Positions 8,138 through 15,960 of a stretch of 64,000 nucleotides of DNA are shown here, one piece after another (position 1 is the first letter of the stretch; each line of letters opens with the position of its first letter). This DNA is from Phycisphaerae bacterium (lineage in GTDB: Bacteria; Planctomycetota; Phycisphaerae; Tepidisphaerales; Tepidisphaeraceae): assembly GCA_026004655.1 (NCBI GenBank), contig BPJO01000020.1:1-64000 (forward strand), in the 5' to 3' direction. The notes beneath the pieces are model-generated. The model did no database searches. It worked only from the letters and a program-made list of their open reading frames with translations, and was not told the DNA's origin. The position numbers and the translations under genes are program-made.

Positions 8138-9780
8138 CAATTAGGCTCCTTGGCATTTAGAGACCAGTCGTAATTCAGGAACTCGACTTTCGGCTTATTG
8201 CCTGAATCGAGGGATTGCTTGAGCTGCGGTGAGTAACCCGCGGCATAGTTCATTACCGATCCAGCCACTTGATCGAAGTCGCCGGCATACCAGTTGTAGA
8301 GACTGGTGAGTCTGACGACGTTGGCGATGCGATCGAACTGGAACCAACGATCATGGGTATGGACATACCGGGCCTGGTCGGCTAGCTGCGCTTCTAGTCG
8401 ATCCGAGACATAGGCCTCGTTCCGCAGCGGCGGGCAGCCGATCGCGGCACACACCAGGGCAAAGTGAATCCTCGGCTCCTTGAAGTGCGGTCGAATCTGC
8501 TCGTGCTCGATCTGGTTGAGGCTCCATACATTGCCACCAATATTCCAACGCTTAGCGTCCCAGCGCTGATCGGCGGGAATATCCTTGATCGACTTGATCG
8601 GGTAGTAGTCAAGGATAAGACGCAGTGTGAACGCGTTATAGGCGTTGATCAGCAGTGCCAGACGTTCGTTCCGACCCATGTCCGTCAGCGGTGCACTCGC
8701 CAGCGACGCGATATAACCATCCAGCATTGTCGGATCGGACTTCAGAGCACGATAATCGACCAGCCCGGTATCATCGACATGCTGACGCAGCAAGGTATCG
8801 AAAGCGGAATGATCAAATCGTGGGCCATGCGGCTTATCCGTATAGGTTTCTGTCATCGTGACAGTCGGTGGACCGAAGAGCCCGGGGATCGTCACTCGAT
8901 AGATGTAAGCGTAGGCAGTACACCCGGCCAGTACCAACGCGAATACCAGCACGAGTAGCGTTGTCGTCACGGGTGAGCCCGACGCTGTGACTGGGGATGC
9001 AAGTGATGGGTCGGTGGATTGGTCAGCGATGACTTTATTCTCGTGAATGGCATTGCGAGCCAGACGCGTGACGTAAACTGTGACGAGCACGGTCGCCACC
9101 AACCCCACGACCAGGATCGCCCACTGGGCGAGAGATCGTCCGTCCGGCGCTCCGGTTGCGGCACTCAGGCCGGCCCGTCCCGCATAACCCAAATAGACAT
9201 ACATGAACGTGCCCGGCAGCATGGCTAGCCAGCTTGTCAGCACGTAAGGCCAGAAACGGATCGACGTCACACCATAGAGGTAGTTCCCAAGGCTGAACGG
9301 GATTGCCGGGGATAGTCGGAGCAACGCGATGATCTTCCATCCCTCTTGACCGATGGCACGGTCGATAGCAGAAAATTGTGGGTTTCGTGACGCCCATTGG
9401 CGTACCGAATCGCGAGCGAGGTAACGACCAACTAGGAACGAGACAGCGGCTGCCGTTGTCGAAGCGAGAGACACCAGAATAGTACCAACGACCAACCCAA
9501 ACACCGCGCCAGCAGCCAGTGTGAGCGCCGATCCGGGCACGAAGAGTACCGCAGCCAGAACGTACACTACCGCGAACATCACCGGCCCCCATACGCCCAG
9601 CGATTCGACTTTGGCCGAGAGCAGAGCCACTAGACGATCCACAGGAAGAAGCCGCACCAGCAGCAACAGGGACATAAGGATCGTCGCCAAGGATGCCAGG
9701 CGCACCCAGGAAAACCATCGACTGTGTGATGGTGCTGACGAGCTTGAGAAATCGACAGATGGATTGGCTATTAAAGGCAT
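8137..9780 (-). CDS. TVP38/DedA-type membrane protein fused to DUF547
   Basis: The first half (about residues 25-235) is a TVP38/TMEM64 SNARE-associated (PF09335-type) membrane domain with several hydrophobic segments and the conserved FVPGSALTLAAGAVFG motif. After a linker and one more membrane helix (about 270-290), residues 320-530 form a DUF547 domain (LLINAYNAFTLRLIL, HFALVCAAIGCPPLRNEAY), probably outside the cytoplasm. Both domains recur next to arsenosugar genes, usually as separate proteins; neither has an established biochemical role there. DedA-like proteins elsewhere act in lipid or small-molecule transport. The gene is translationally coupled to the flavoprotein downstream. The domain calls are firm and the function is unknown. 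Confidence 0.85.
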   Translation of the reverse strand: MPLIANPSVDFSSSSAPSHSRWFSWVRLASLATILMSLLLLVRLLPVDRLVALLSAKVESLGVWGPVMFAVVYVLAAVLFVPGSALTLAAGAVFGLVVGTILVSLASTTAAAVSFLVGRYLARDSVRQWASRNPQFSAIDRAIGQEGWKIIALLRLSPAIPFSLGNYLYGVTSIRFWPYVLTSWLAMLPGTFMYVYLGYAGRAGLSAATGAPDGRSLAQWAILVVGLVATVLVTVYVTRLARNAIHENKVIADQSTDPSLASPVTASGSPVTTTLLVLVFALVLAGCTAYAYIYRVTIPGLFGPPTVTMTETYTDKPHGPRFDHSAFDTLLRQHVDDTGLVDYRALKSDPTMLDGYIASLASAPLTDMGRNERLALLINAYNAFTLRLILDYYPIKSIKDIPADQRWDAKRWNIGGNVWSLNQIEHEQIRPHFKEPRIHFALVCAAIGCPPLRNEAYVSDRLEAQLADQARYVHTHDRWFQFDRIANVVRLTSLYNWYAGDFDQVAGSVMNYAAGYSPQLKQSLDSGNKPKVEFLNYDWSLNAKEPN

Positions 9781-9824
9781 GGTCTTATGGTTCCTTTAAA
9801 AGTACCGGGTCCACTTGGAGGCCT

Positions 9825-10415
9825 TTAGTGTCCGACGATCCGCCGCGCCGCTACGATCAGGTCGGCGGACTCGAGTCGCTTCTTGTAGTCCGCATCCCAG
9901 TGGGCAAAGCGAATGACGCCCTGGGTATCGACGATATAGACCGCGGACACGGGCATCAGGTGATGGTCACGCCCCGAGGCCTTGTCCAAGTCGATGCCGA
10001 AGCCGCGATATTTCTCGACGGTCGGGTCATCCACACGGAATGCCAGTCCGAAGGCGCGGGTCAGCACCATGTCGCTGTCGGACAGCAGCTGGTAGGTGTA
10101 GCCGCCCTCGTCGATGGAGGTGCGAAGGGCTTCGGGTTGGTCAGGGCTGATTGCCAGAACTTGGTATCCGATCTTGATCAGCTCGGCCTCCGCCTTGGCG
10201 ATCTGACCGAGGTGGGTATTGCAATAAGGGCACCATCCGCCGCGATAGAAGATTAGGATGGTCGGCTTGGCCGCGTATGCCCTGGACAGCGTCATAGGCT
10301 GGCCGTCAGGGCGCGCCAGCGTCGCGCTGGGAGCCCGGTCGTCCTCCTTGAGCGGGTGCACGTCCTCAGCACGAATTGGGATGGCAGCTTGTGTGACGGG
10401 TGCGGGAATCGTCAT
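9825..10415 (-). CDS. AhpC/TSA-family peroxiredoxin-like protein
   Basis: This 196-residue thioredoxin-fold protein carries the active-site motif YRGGWCPYC and the segment ISPDQPEALR seen in the AhpC/TSA (bacterioferritin-comigratory-like) group, so a thiol peroxidase or disulfide-reductase role is expected. I started it at ATG 10415, which has CAGGAG seven bases upstream; a start at 10454 would add 13 unrelated residues. It has no signal peptide and is probably cytoplasmic. Its place in the arsenosugar-type operon suggests protection of thiols or peroxide removal during arsenic metabolism, which is inference. A gap of about 190 bases separates it from the phosphatase gene upstream. Confidence 0.82.
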   Translation of the reverse strand: MTIPAPVTQAAIPIRAEDVHPLKEDDRAPSATLARPDGQPMTLSRAYAAKPTILIFYRGGWCPYCNTHLGQIAKAEAELIKIGYQVLAISPDQPEALRTSIDEGGYTYQLLSDSDMVLTRAFGLAFRVDDPTVEKYRGFGIDLDKASGRDHHLMPVSAVYIVDTQGVIRFAHWDADYKKRLESADLIVAARRIVGH

Positions 10416-10605
10416 CGTCGTCTCCTGTTGGCGGCCGGCGGATCCAAGAAACATTCCGGCAAGCAGTGTGAATAGCCTAGCGTTTTCATGTCATCTCTAC
10501 GTAACAGTGGTGAGTCGCGCCGAGCCAACGAATCCTTACAGATATTTCGCAGGCCGTCATGTGGCGAGTACTGTTGCATCGCAGGAACGCCGCGCACCAC
10601 TCCAC

Positions 10606-11469
10606 TCAGTCCCGAAGATCAAGCCCCAACATGCGAGCCATGACGCGCAATTTTTCGCCCAGGGACTGCAGCGGGGGATTCGTGCCATTGTGATGCAGCA
10701 CCAGCAGCGTCTCGTCGTCATCGGAGGTGCTGGCCCCGCGATAGGCCGTCACCGACTTCGGGATGCTCCTGCCCATTTCCGATGGTGATCCCGTCGGTAG
10801 TCCGCGAACCAGCGATAGCAAACCCTCCTCGCCAAGTATCCTGCCCTCCGGATTGCGTGCATCAATGAGCGAATCTGTGAACAAGAGCACCCGATCATGC
10901 TGTCCAAGCTTGATGGAAAATTGCATGTACTGTACGCCCTCGATGATGCCCAGAGGGAGGTTGCGAATTGCGGCCGTGGGCTCGGAAGCAACGTGATCGA
11001 GCAACTCCCATGTTGCCGTTGCGCTGCGATACCACAGCGGGCGCGGATGCCCCAGGTTGCAGACGATGAGGTGGTCGGTCGGCGCAAAATAGGTCGCCAG
11101 GATTGCGGTGGCGAATCGACCCTCGCGAGCGAGATGGGCAAAACGATTGTTGAGGGTCCGGGCGAATATCGTCTGGTCTAAGGTGCGGATATGCTTCCGC
11201 ATCAGCTTACGGAGGAGCTGCCCCAGTTCGCCCGCCGTCGTTCCGTGGCCCGACACGTCTGCCAGGGCAAACCGCGAGATGCGACCGGCTTCACACATTG
11301 AGAGATAGTAGACATCGCCTCCATCGACATCACCGTGATACGGGGTGGACGAGACCCACGCATCGATTCCCGGAACCGATAGCCCGGTCTCGACGGCTTC
11401 ACTGCCGCCCCAGACCTCCAGACACTGCATCGCGTGGGTATGGTCAGAAGATGTCGCAACCCTTGGCAT
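10606..11469 (-). CDS. SpoIIE-type PP2C serine/threonine phosphatase
   Basis: This 287-residue protein is a stand-alone PP2C/SpoIIE phosphatase domain. Metal-binding acidic motifs are visible as YHGDVDGGDVYY (residues 44-55) and ADVSGHG (70-76), followed by CNLGHPRPLWY and LLFTDSLIDARN, a normal set for the family. No sensor, HAMP or receiver domain is attached. ATG 11469 is supported by AAGGA six bases upstream; a longer reading from 11568 would overlap the MerP-like gene. Such phosphatases usually act on an anti-sigma-antagonist protein, but none is encoded in the window, so its target is unknown. A link to the ECF/anti-sigma pair at 19.9-20.8 kb is conceivable but unproven. Confidence 0.82.
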   Translation of the reverse strand: MPRVATSSDHTHAMQCLEVWGGSEAVETGLSVPGIDAWVSSTPYHGDVDGGDVYYLSMCEAGRISRFALADVSGHGTTAGELGQLLRKLMRKHIRTLDQTIFARTLNNRFAHLAREGRFATAILATYFAPTDHLIVCNLGHPRPLWYRSATATWELLDHVASEPTAAIRNLPLGIIEGVQYMQFSIKLGQHDRVLLFTDSLIDARNPEGRILGEEGLLSLVRGLPTGSPSEMGRSIPKSVTAYRGASTSDDDETLLVLHHNGTNPPLQSLGEKLRVMARMLGLDLRD

Positions 11470-11500
11470 GTCGATTCCTTGAATGGAAGCCGTTTCCCGC

Positions 11501-11758
11501 TCACTTGGGTCGCACAGTCGTATCATCGCCCGAGAGATTCGTCGGCGATTTGAATCCCGCTTGCTCAACCGCTTCGCGGATCACTTTATTTCCAGGCTCA
11601 TCGATGGCGGATCGAATCGTGGCGGTGCGGTCGTCAAAGGAGACGTGCGCTTCGGTGACACCGGGCAGTTTGGTCAGCTTGACTTCCAGCCTGGCGGCAC
11701 ATGCGGCGAACGTCATACCCTCAATGTGATAGACGCGGGTCGTTTGCTGCATGACCAT
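11501..11758 (-). CDS. MerP-like HMA-domain protein with an altered metal site
   Basis: The 85 residues form one heavy-metal-associated ferredoxin-like domain. The usual GMTCxxC motif reads GMTFAAC (residues 14-20): the first cysteine is phenylalanine (codon TTC, one base from TGC), leaving only C20. HMA domains need both cysteines to bind Hg(II) or Cu(I), so this copy should bind weakly or otherwise, perhaps as part of a three-coordinate As(III) site with a partner. Unlike classical MerP no signal peptide is present, so it is probably cytoplasmic. Either ATG 11758 or 11752 could start it, and no strong ribosome site is visible. It follows the broken merT-like gene. Confidence 0.75.
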   Translation of the reverse strand: MVMQQTTRVYHIEGMTFAACAARLEVKLTKLPGVTEAHVSFDDRTATIRSAIDEPGNKVIREAVEQAGFKSPTNLSGDDTTVRPK

Positions 11759-11813
11759 GCCCGCTGAGCCGATGCCTCCGAGTCGGCGGTGGGCGGTTCC
11801 GCGAAGACGCGAA

Positions 11814-12525
11814 TCAGCGCCGGGCTGTAAACGCGAAGGCGATTACAAAGACCGTGGCGACCCACAACAGGGAACGATTGAATCGCTGGAGCTTCGGATT
11901 TGGTACAGCGCACGCTTCGCCGGGCTTGCACGCCTGTTTACGGAAATAGGCGAAGTAGAAGCCAATGCCCAGGAAGACCCCGGCGGCAGCAAGGAAGTAG
12001 GGCGCACGGAGTCGAGGAAACGGCCACGCCTCCCGCCGACAAACCGAACGCCAAGAGCAGCAGCGGCAGCCAGCAGCAAGCCGAGGAAAGAATCGCCGAC
12101 CCCACGGCGGCAGGCGTGCTCCATAGCGACATGCGGTTGGCTTGACCCGACGTGCCTTCGATCAGTTGGACCGGGGCCTGAGACGAGCAACAATCGTGAG
12201 TACCTGCGCCGTGGTCGGATGCTCTATGGGATGCCTCGCGTATGGCCTGCTCGATCATCTCCACTGGCGGGACGCCCGCGCCATCAAACATCCGGCAGCC
12301 AAAGCCGTAATTGTGTTTCGTTCGTTGCGTTGGATCTATATCCTGACCATCGACCAGTACGGTCGGTGACCCGATGAACTTCATAGTTACGGGATCATCA
12401 TTTTGGGTCATTTCGATCTCGCAGACCTCTGCTAAGACGCCCATCCGGTGGATGACTTCCTTCAACCGCTGAACGGTGGGTTTGTGATTGGGGCATCCCT
12501 TGAAGTAGAGCACATCAATCTTCAT
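11814..12525 (-). pseudogene. DF-domain/MerT-like metal transporter, frameshifted
   Basis: The first about 100 codons encode a thioredoxin-fold DF-family domain (VLYFKGCPNHKPT, FIGSPTVLVDG), followed by a linker and a MerT-like membrane segment (SACCWLPLLLLAFGLSAGGVAV). At about 12000-12025 the reading frame breaks. A second frame carries LDSVRP and a third carries YFLAAAGVFLGIGFYFAYFRK followed by QAC and NRSLLWVATVFVIAFAF, ending at TGA 11814-11816. Together they make a full MerT, so two one-base indels separate an otherwise intact gene. One falls in a CCC run, so sequencing error is possible, though true decay fits the neighbouring pseudogenes. It overlaps arsS by 11 bases. When intact it would import Hg(II) or a related metal ion for the MerP-like and MerA-like partners. 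Confidence 0.8.
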
Positions 12526-13546
12526 CGGAGTCTCCTCGTGCCTTGTCTGATGCCAGCGATCCTTTACATGACGAACCGCAGCCGGCGGTGCAACCGAAGC
12601 AGTGGTCGCCCGTCGCGATCCTCCGGCGTCGGTACTTCTCCGGATCGAAGTCCCGGATGTGCTTCACGGGACCGTTCACGGGCAGGCCGATACCATAGTT
12701 GAAGTCGCAGTCATAAAGTTGACCGTCCCAGCCAACATGCAGTTGGTGTCGACACATCAGCCCGGGCAGCGTAGCGGGGTTGAACGTTTCCCGCAGGACC
12801 TGAGTATAACGTTCGGCTTGACCATCGCGCTTCAGGTCGTGCAGGAAGCGACCAATCGGCATATTCGTGATGGTGTAGAGTCGGTTGAAACGAATACCAA
12901 AGCGACGATCCAGTTCCACCCGATAGGCTTCCTCGAGCTTCTCCTGCGACGGGGGCAGACTCGGACCCCCGGGGTTGTACACCAGGTCCAGTTGAAGACG
13001 TGGGTCATTACCGTAGCCCAGTACGTTGAGCTGTAGGATGACTTCGATGCTGTCACGGTACACGTGCTTACCACGTTGTTTGTCGACGTTCGTCTCAAGG
13101 TAGCAGGGAAGCGAGGCCACCAAATGTACGCCCCGCTCGGCGTAGAATCGAGGCAGGTTAACGGACCCAGGCTGCAACATGATGGTCAGGTTCGTGCGGA
13201 CCAGTACATGCAGACCCTGGGCGATGGCGGCGTCTACAAACCTACCAAACAGCGGGTGCATCTCGGGCGCACCACCGGTGATGTCGAGCGTCCTGGCTCC
13301 AGCACGACGTGCCGCGTCGAGAACCATGACCATCGTCTCCCAGGTCATCTGTTCCTTGCGGCTCGGCGACGACTCGACATGGCAATGATGGCACGCTAGA
13401 TTGCAGCGTAAACCGATGTTGACCTGCACTGTCTCGAGTGTAAGCCCGTCGAGGTCGGCGTTCAGCTTCTCCCGTACATACCTGTCAAAGTCGTTGGAGG
13501 TCAGTTCTGTCTCGAAGGCAGTCCAGATGGGTAATACTAACTTCAT
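12515..13546 (-). CDS. arsS: arsenosugar biosynthesis radical SAM protein ArsS
   Basis: This 343-residue radical SAM enzyme matches the ArsS family: the cluster motif CNLACHHC (C48, C52, C55), the SPASM-like cysteine-rich C-terminus (CRHQLHVGWDGQLYDCDFN, then HCFGCTAGCGSSCKG), and the characteristic opening LPIWTAFETEL. ArsS acts after ArsM, adding the 5'-deoxyadenosyl group of SAM to a dimethylated arsenical on the way to arsenosugars. It starts at ATG 13546 with AGGAG upstream, three bases after the PiT permease gene. It is the diagnostic gene that marks this operon as arsenosugar-type. Family assignment is strong; the product made by this organism is inferred. Confidence 0.9.
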   Translation of the reverse strand: MKLVLPIWTAFETELTSNDFDRYVREKLNADLDGLTLETVQVNIGLRCNLACHHCHVESSPSRKEQMTWETMVMVLDAARRAGARTLDITGGAPEMHPLFGRFVDAAIAQGLHVLVRTNLTIMLQPGSVNLPRFYAERGVHLVASLPCYLETNVDKQRGKHVYRDSIEVILQLNVLGYGNDPRLQLDLVYNPGGPSLPPSQEKLEEAYRVELDRRFGIRFNRLYTITNMPIGRFLHDLKRDGQAERYTQVLRETFNPATLPGLMCRHQLHVGWDGQLYDCDFNYGIGLPVNGPVKHIRDFDPEKYRRRRIATGDHCFGCTAGCGSSCKGSLASDKARGDSDED

Positions 13547-13549
13547 GGA

Positions 13550-14686
13550 TCAAACTCCTAAATTTTTCAAAAGCCAACACAGCCCAGCACCCACTGCCAA
13601 TCCCATCGGCAGTGTCAGTGCCCACGCGGCGAGGATTCGTCCGATGATGCGCCAGTCGCGTTTCCCATTGACTGCGCTGATCCCGAAGATTGCACCACAT
13701 GAGACGTGAGTTGTGGATACCGGCAGCCCCAGGCGCGAAGCGCCAAGCACGAGCACTGCCGTCACCAAGTTAGCGGTCAACCCCTGACCGGTGTTCAGGT
13801 CCGTGATCCGTCGGCTCATCGTCTCAGCCACACGCCGACTTTGTAGCCATCCGCCCAAAGCAACCGCGACGGTCACCAGCCCTAGCACCCAGGGCTGACC
13901 GACACCAAGCCCAAGGACCGGAGCACTCAGTAAAATCGCTGCGATTTTAGGTGTATCGTTTGTAGCCCTGGCGAAACACACCGCTCCAGCGCTCAGATAA
14001 TGCACGGCATTGACGATCGTCTGCACTTGGACGCCTACAACCTGTCCTTGGTAGCGATCCACACAGATCTGTGTTGTACCGGTAGCCACTTCCAGTTGCC
14101 CGGTCATGGACGCGCGTGCGTAGCCGGGCGCGCCAGCGATGAACGGCACCGGGTTGGCGTTACCGATGCAAAAGCAGCTCCGACTGGTGATCCCACTACG
14201 GGCCCGAAGGCGGTGAAGGACAACGTAGAGGCCTGCTGTAAGCCCAATCGATAGCAGCGGACTGAGCAGCAGAGGTTGTGCGAACCTGGTCAACAGAATG
14301 CCGGTGTTGATACCAGTAGGATCTACGACCAGCGCCGCGCCAACCAGTGCCCCGGTGAGTGCGTGGGTGGTTGAGGTCGGCATACCCAGTATCGTGGCGA
14401 GCAAGATCGTTGCAGAAGCCGCCAGTCCGACCGCTGCCAAAGTGCTATCATTCATGAGTTCCGCGTCAATGATACTTTGGACGCTGAAGGTCTTAATCAG
14501 GCCGTGGGCCAGGAACACCGAGACCACGCTTCCTGCGACTGTTGCCACCGTTGCCAAGATCAGTGCTACGCGATAGTTCAGCGTCCGGCTGCCATACAGC
14601 GTAGCCACGCCTTTGAAGTTGTCATTGGCACCGTTGCTCCAGCCAAGCCAGATCGTTCCCAGTACCAGACATGCAATCAGCATCAT
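13550..14686 (-). CDS. PiT-family phosphate/arsenate permease
   Basis: The 378-residue membrane protein has the duplicated PiT signature: GWSNGANDNFKG near the N-terminus and its degenerate counterpart FARATNDTPKIAA in the middle, each followed by a serine/threonine-rich STTH segment (GMPTSTTHALTG and LPVSTTHVSCG). PiT carriers import inorganic phosphate with protons or sodium and also admit arsenate. Its place directly between arsM and arsS suggests a role in moving arsenate, phosphate or a related oxyanion for arsenosugar synthesis. It could instead scavenge phosphate when arsenate competes. Direction and substrate are not readable from sequence. Confidence 0.88.
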   Translation of the reverse strand: MMLIACLVLGTIWLGWSNGANDNFKGVATLYGSRTLNYRVALILATVATVAGSVVSVFLAHGLIKTFSVQSIIDAELMNDSTLAAVGLAASATILLATILGMPTSTTHALTGALVGAALVVDPTGINTGILLTRFAQPLLLSPLLSIGLTAGLYVVLHRLRARSGITSRSCFCIGNANPVPFIAGAPGYARASMTGQLEVATGTTQICVDRYQGQVVGVQVQTIVNAVHYLSAGAVCFARATNDTPKIAAILLSAPVLGLGVGQPWVLGLVTVAVALGGWLQSRRVAETMSRRITDLNTGQGLTANLVTAVLVLGASRLGLPVSTTHVSCGAIFGISAVNGKRDWRIIGRILAAWALTLPMGLAVGAGLCWLLKNLGV

Positions 14687-14710
14687 GTCAGCTCTCCGGA
14701 GTAGTCCCTT

Positions 14711-15919
14711 TTAGCAACAGCCGCTTTCGGGAGTGCAAGCAGGTTTGCCGTCCGCAGTGCGGGTTTCGCGGTACTCCACACCTTTGGTCTGGCGTGGATG
14801 GCGAACGCTGCTGACGTGGCAATCAAACGCCTTGGCCTGATCCAACGGTACGTCCACGCGCGGAAGCACGGGAATCATCTGCCCGGCATAAGGGCCGGAG
14901 GGGTCAGTGACGATCTGGAACGTCTTGTCGCACACGGCCATGCGTTGCCCACGATGGAAGACGTGGCCGTCGTCATCGCGGACTTGTTTCCAGGGACCTT
15001 TGTAAATCACCGCTTGGTTGCGTTCGAGGCACGGACCCTCTTTGCCCTTGAAGGCACGCACGGTTAACGAACGGAACTCCACACCGTCGATTACCTGCCA
15101 GGGTTCGTCGGCGCGGCTAAGGATCTCCACGCCGTAGAACCCTGCCTCCTCGAACATCTGTAGGAAACGGTCCTCGCGGAAGGCTCCGGAGATGCAACCG
15201 GACCACAGTTTTGGGTCCGAGAGGATGGCGGGTGTCGGGTCCTCGTCGCAGACGATGTCAGAGATCACGCAGCGACCACCACGCCGTAGCACGCGATGCA
15301 TCTCACAGAAGAGCTGTGCTTTTTCCTGACTTCGCACCAGGTTTAGTACACAGTTGGAGACGATCACGTCTACCGATTCGTCCGCGATCAGTGGTGATTG
15401 AACGCGAAGGGTCTGACAGTGGCCCTCGAAGGCCGACACCTGTTCGATGGTCCGGATGGGGTTGCGCTTAAGCCATTCTCCAGCAGCTTCCAGATCGAGC
15501 GCCATATCCTGAATACGGGCCTTGCGGAACTCCACATTCCGGTACCCGAGCTTTCCGGCCATCTCGTCAAGGTACTTGCGAGCTAGGGCCAACATCGCAT
15601 CGTTGAAGTCCAGACCAATGACCTTTCCCCGTGCCCCGACCTTCTGGGCTAGGATGTAGCATACCTTGCCTGCGCCCGACCCGAGATCCACCACCACTTC
15701 TCCCTCAGCGACGTGCTGTGACGGATCTCCGCAGCCGTAATCTTTCTCGATGATCTCCCTTGGAAGAAGTTTGAGAAACGTCGGATCGTAGCTCGTGGTC
15801 GGACAACATAGTCCTGGCTCGACCTCTCTGGCCCCGTTGGCATAACGCTCGAGAATCTCGCTTTCCAAATCATCTGAGGGCCTGGGATCAATCGTAGGTG
15901 ATGACGTCATCTGGGTCAT
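14711..15919 (-). CDS. arsM: arsenosugar-type arsenite methyltransferase with C-terminal extension
   Basis: This 402-residue ArsM paralogue has the SAM loop VDLGSGAGK (residues 77-85) and the three arsenic-site cysteines in YGCGDPS (C63), SNCVLNL and SGCISGA. Unlike the 292-residue ArsM of the + strand operon, it carries an insertion before SNC and about 100 extra C-terminal residues ending in SGCC. This architecture is that of the methyltransferases co-occurring with ArsS. It would supply the dimethylated arsenical used by ArsS. ATG 15919 is preceded by GGAG. It is the first intact gene of the ten-gene minus-strand operon; only 41 bases separate it from the dead glucosidase, so its promoter may lie inside that pseudogene. 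Confidence 0.9.
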   Translation of the reverse strand: MTQMTSSPTIDPRPSDDLESEILERYANGAREVEPGLCCPTTSYDPTFLKLLPREIIEKDYGCGDPSQHVAEGEVVVDLGSGAGKVCYILAQKVGARGKVIGLDFNDAMLALARKYLDEMAGKLGYRNVEFRKARIQDMALDLEAAGEWLKRNPIRTIEQVSAFEGHCQTLRVQSPLIADESVDVIVSNCVLNLVRSQEKAQLFCEMHRVLRRGGRCVISDIVCDEDPTPAILSDPKLWSGCISGAFREDRFLQMFEEAGFYGVEILSRADEPWQVIDGVEFRSLTVRAFKGKEGPCLERNQAVIYKGPWKQVRDDDGHVFHRGQRMAVCDKTFQIVTDPSGPYAGQMIPVLPRVDVPLDQAKAFDCHVSSVRHPRQTKGVEYRETRTADGKPACTPESGCC

Positions 15920-15960
15920 AGGTGTTCGCTCCAGTTACTTTTCAACCCACCGGCGGGGTC

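Noticed and set aside
6758..8173. Several long open frames on the + strand opposite the MerA-like gene
   Set aside because: They are antisense shadows of a well-supported gene in GC-rich DNA, with no ribosome sites or recognisable motifs.
11843..12193. Separate 116-codon open frame near the MerT region
   Set aside because: Part of it (LDSVRP) is the displaced middle of the frameshifted MerT; it is not an independent gene.
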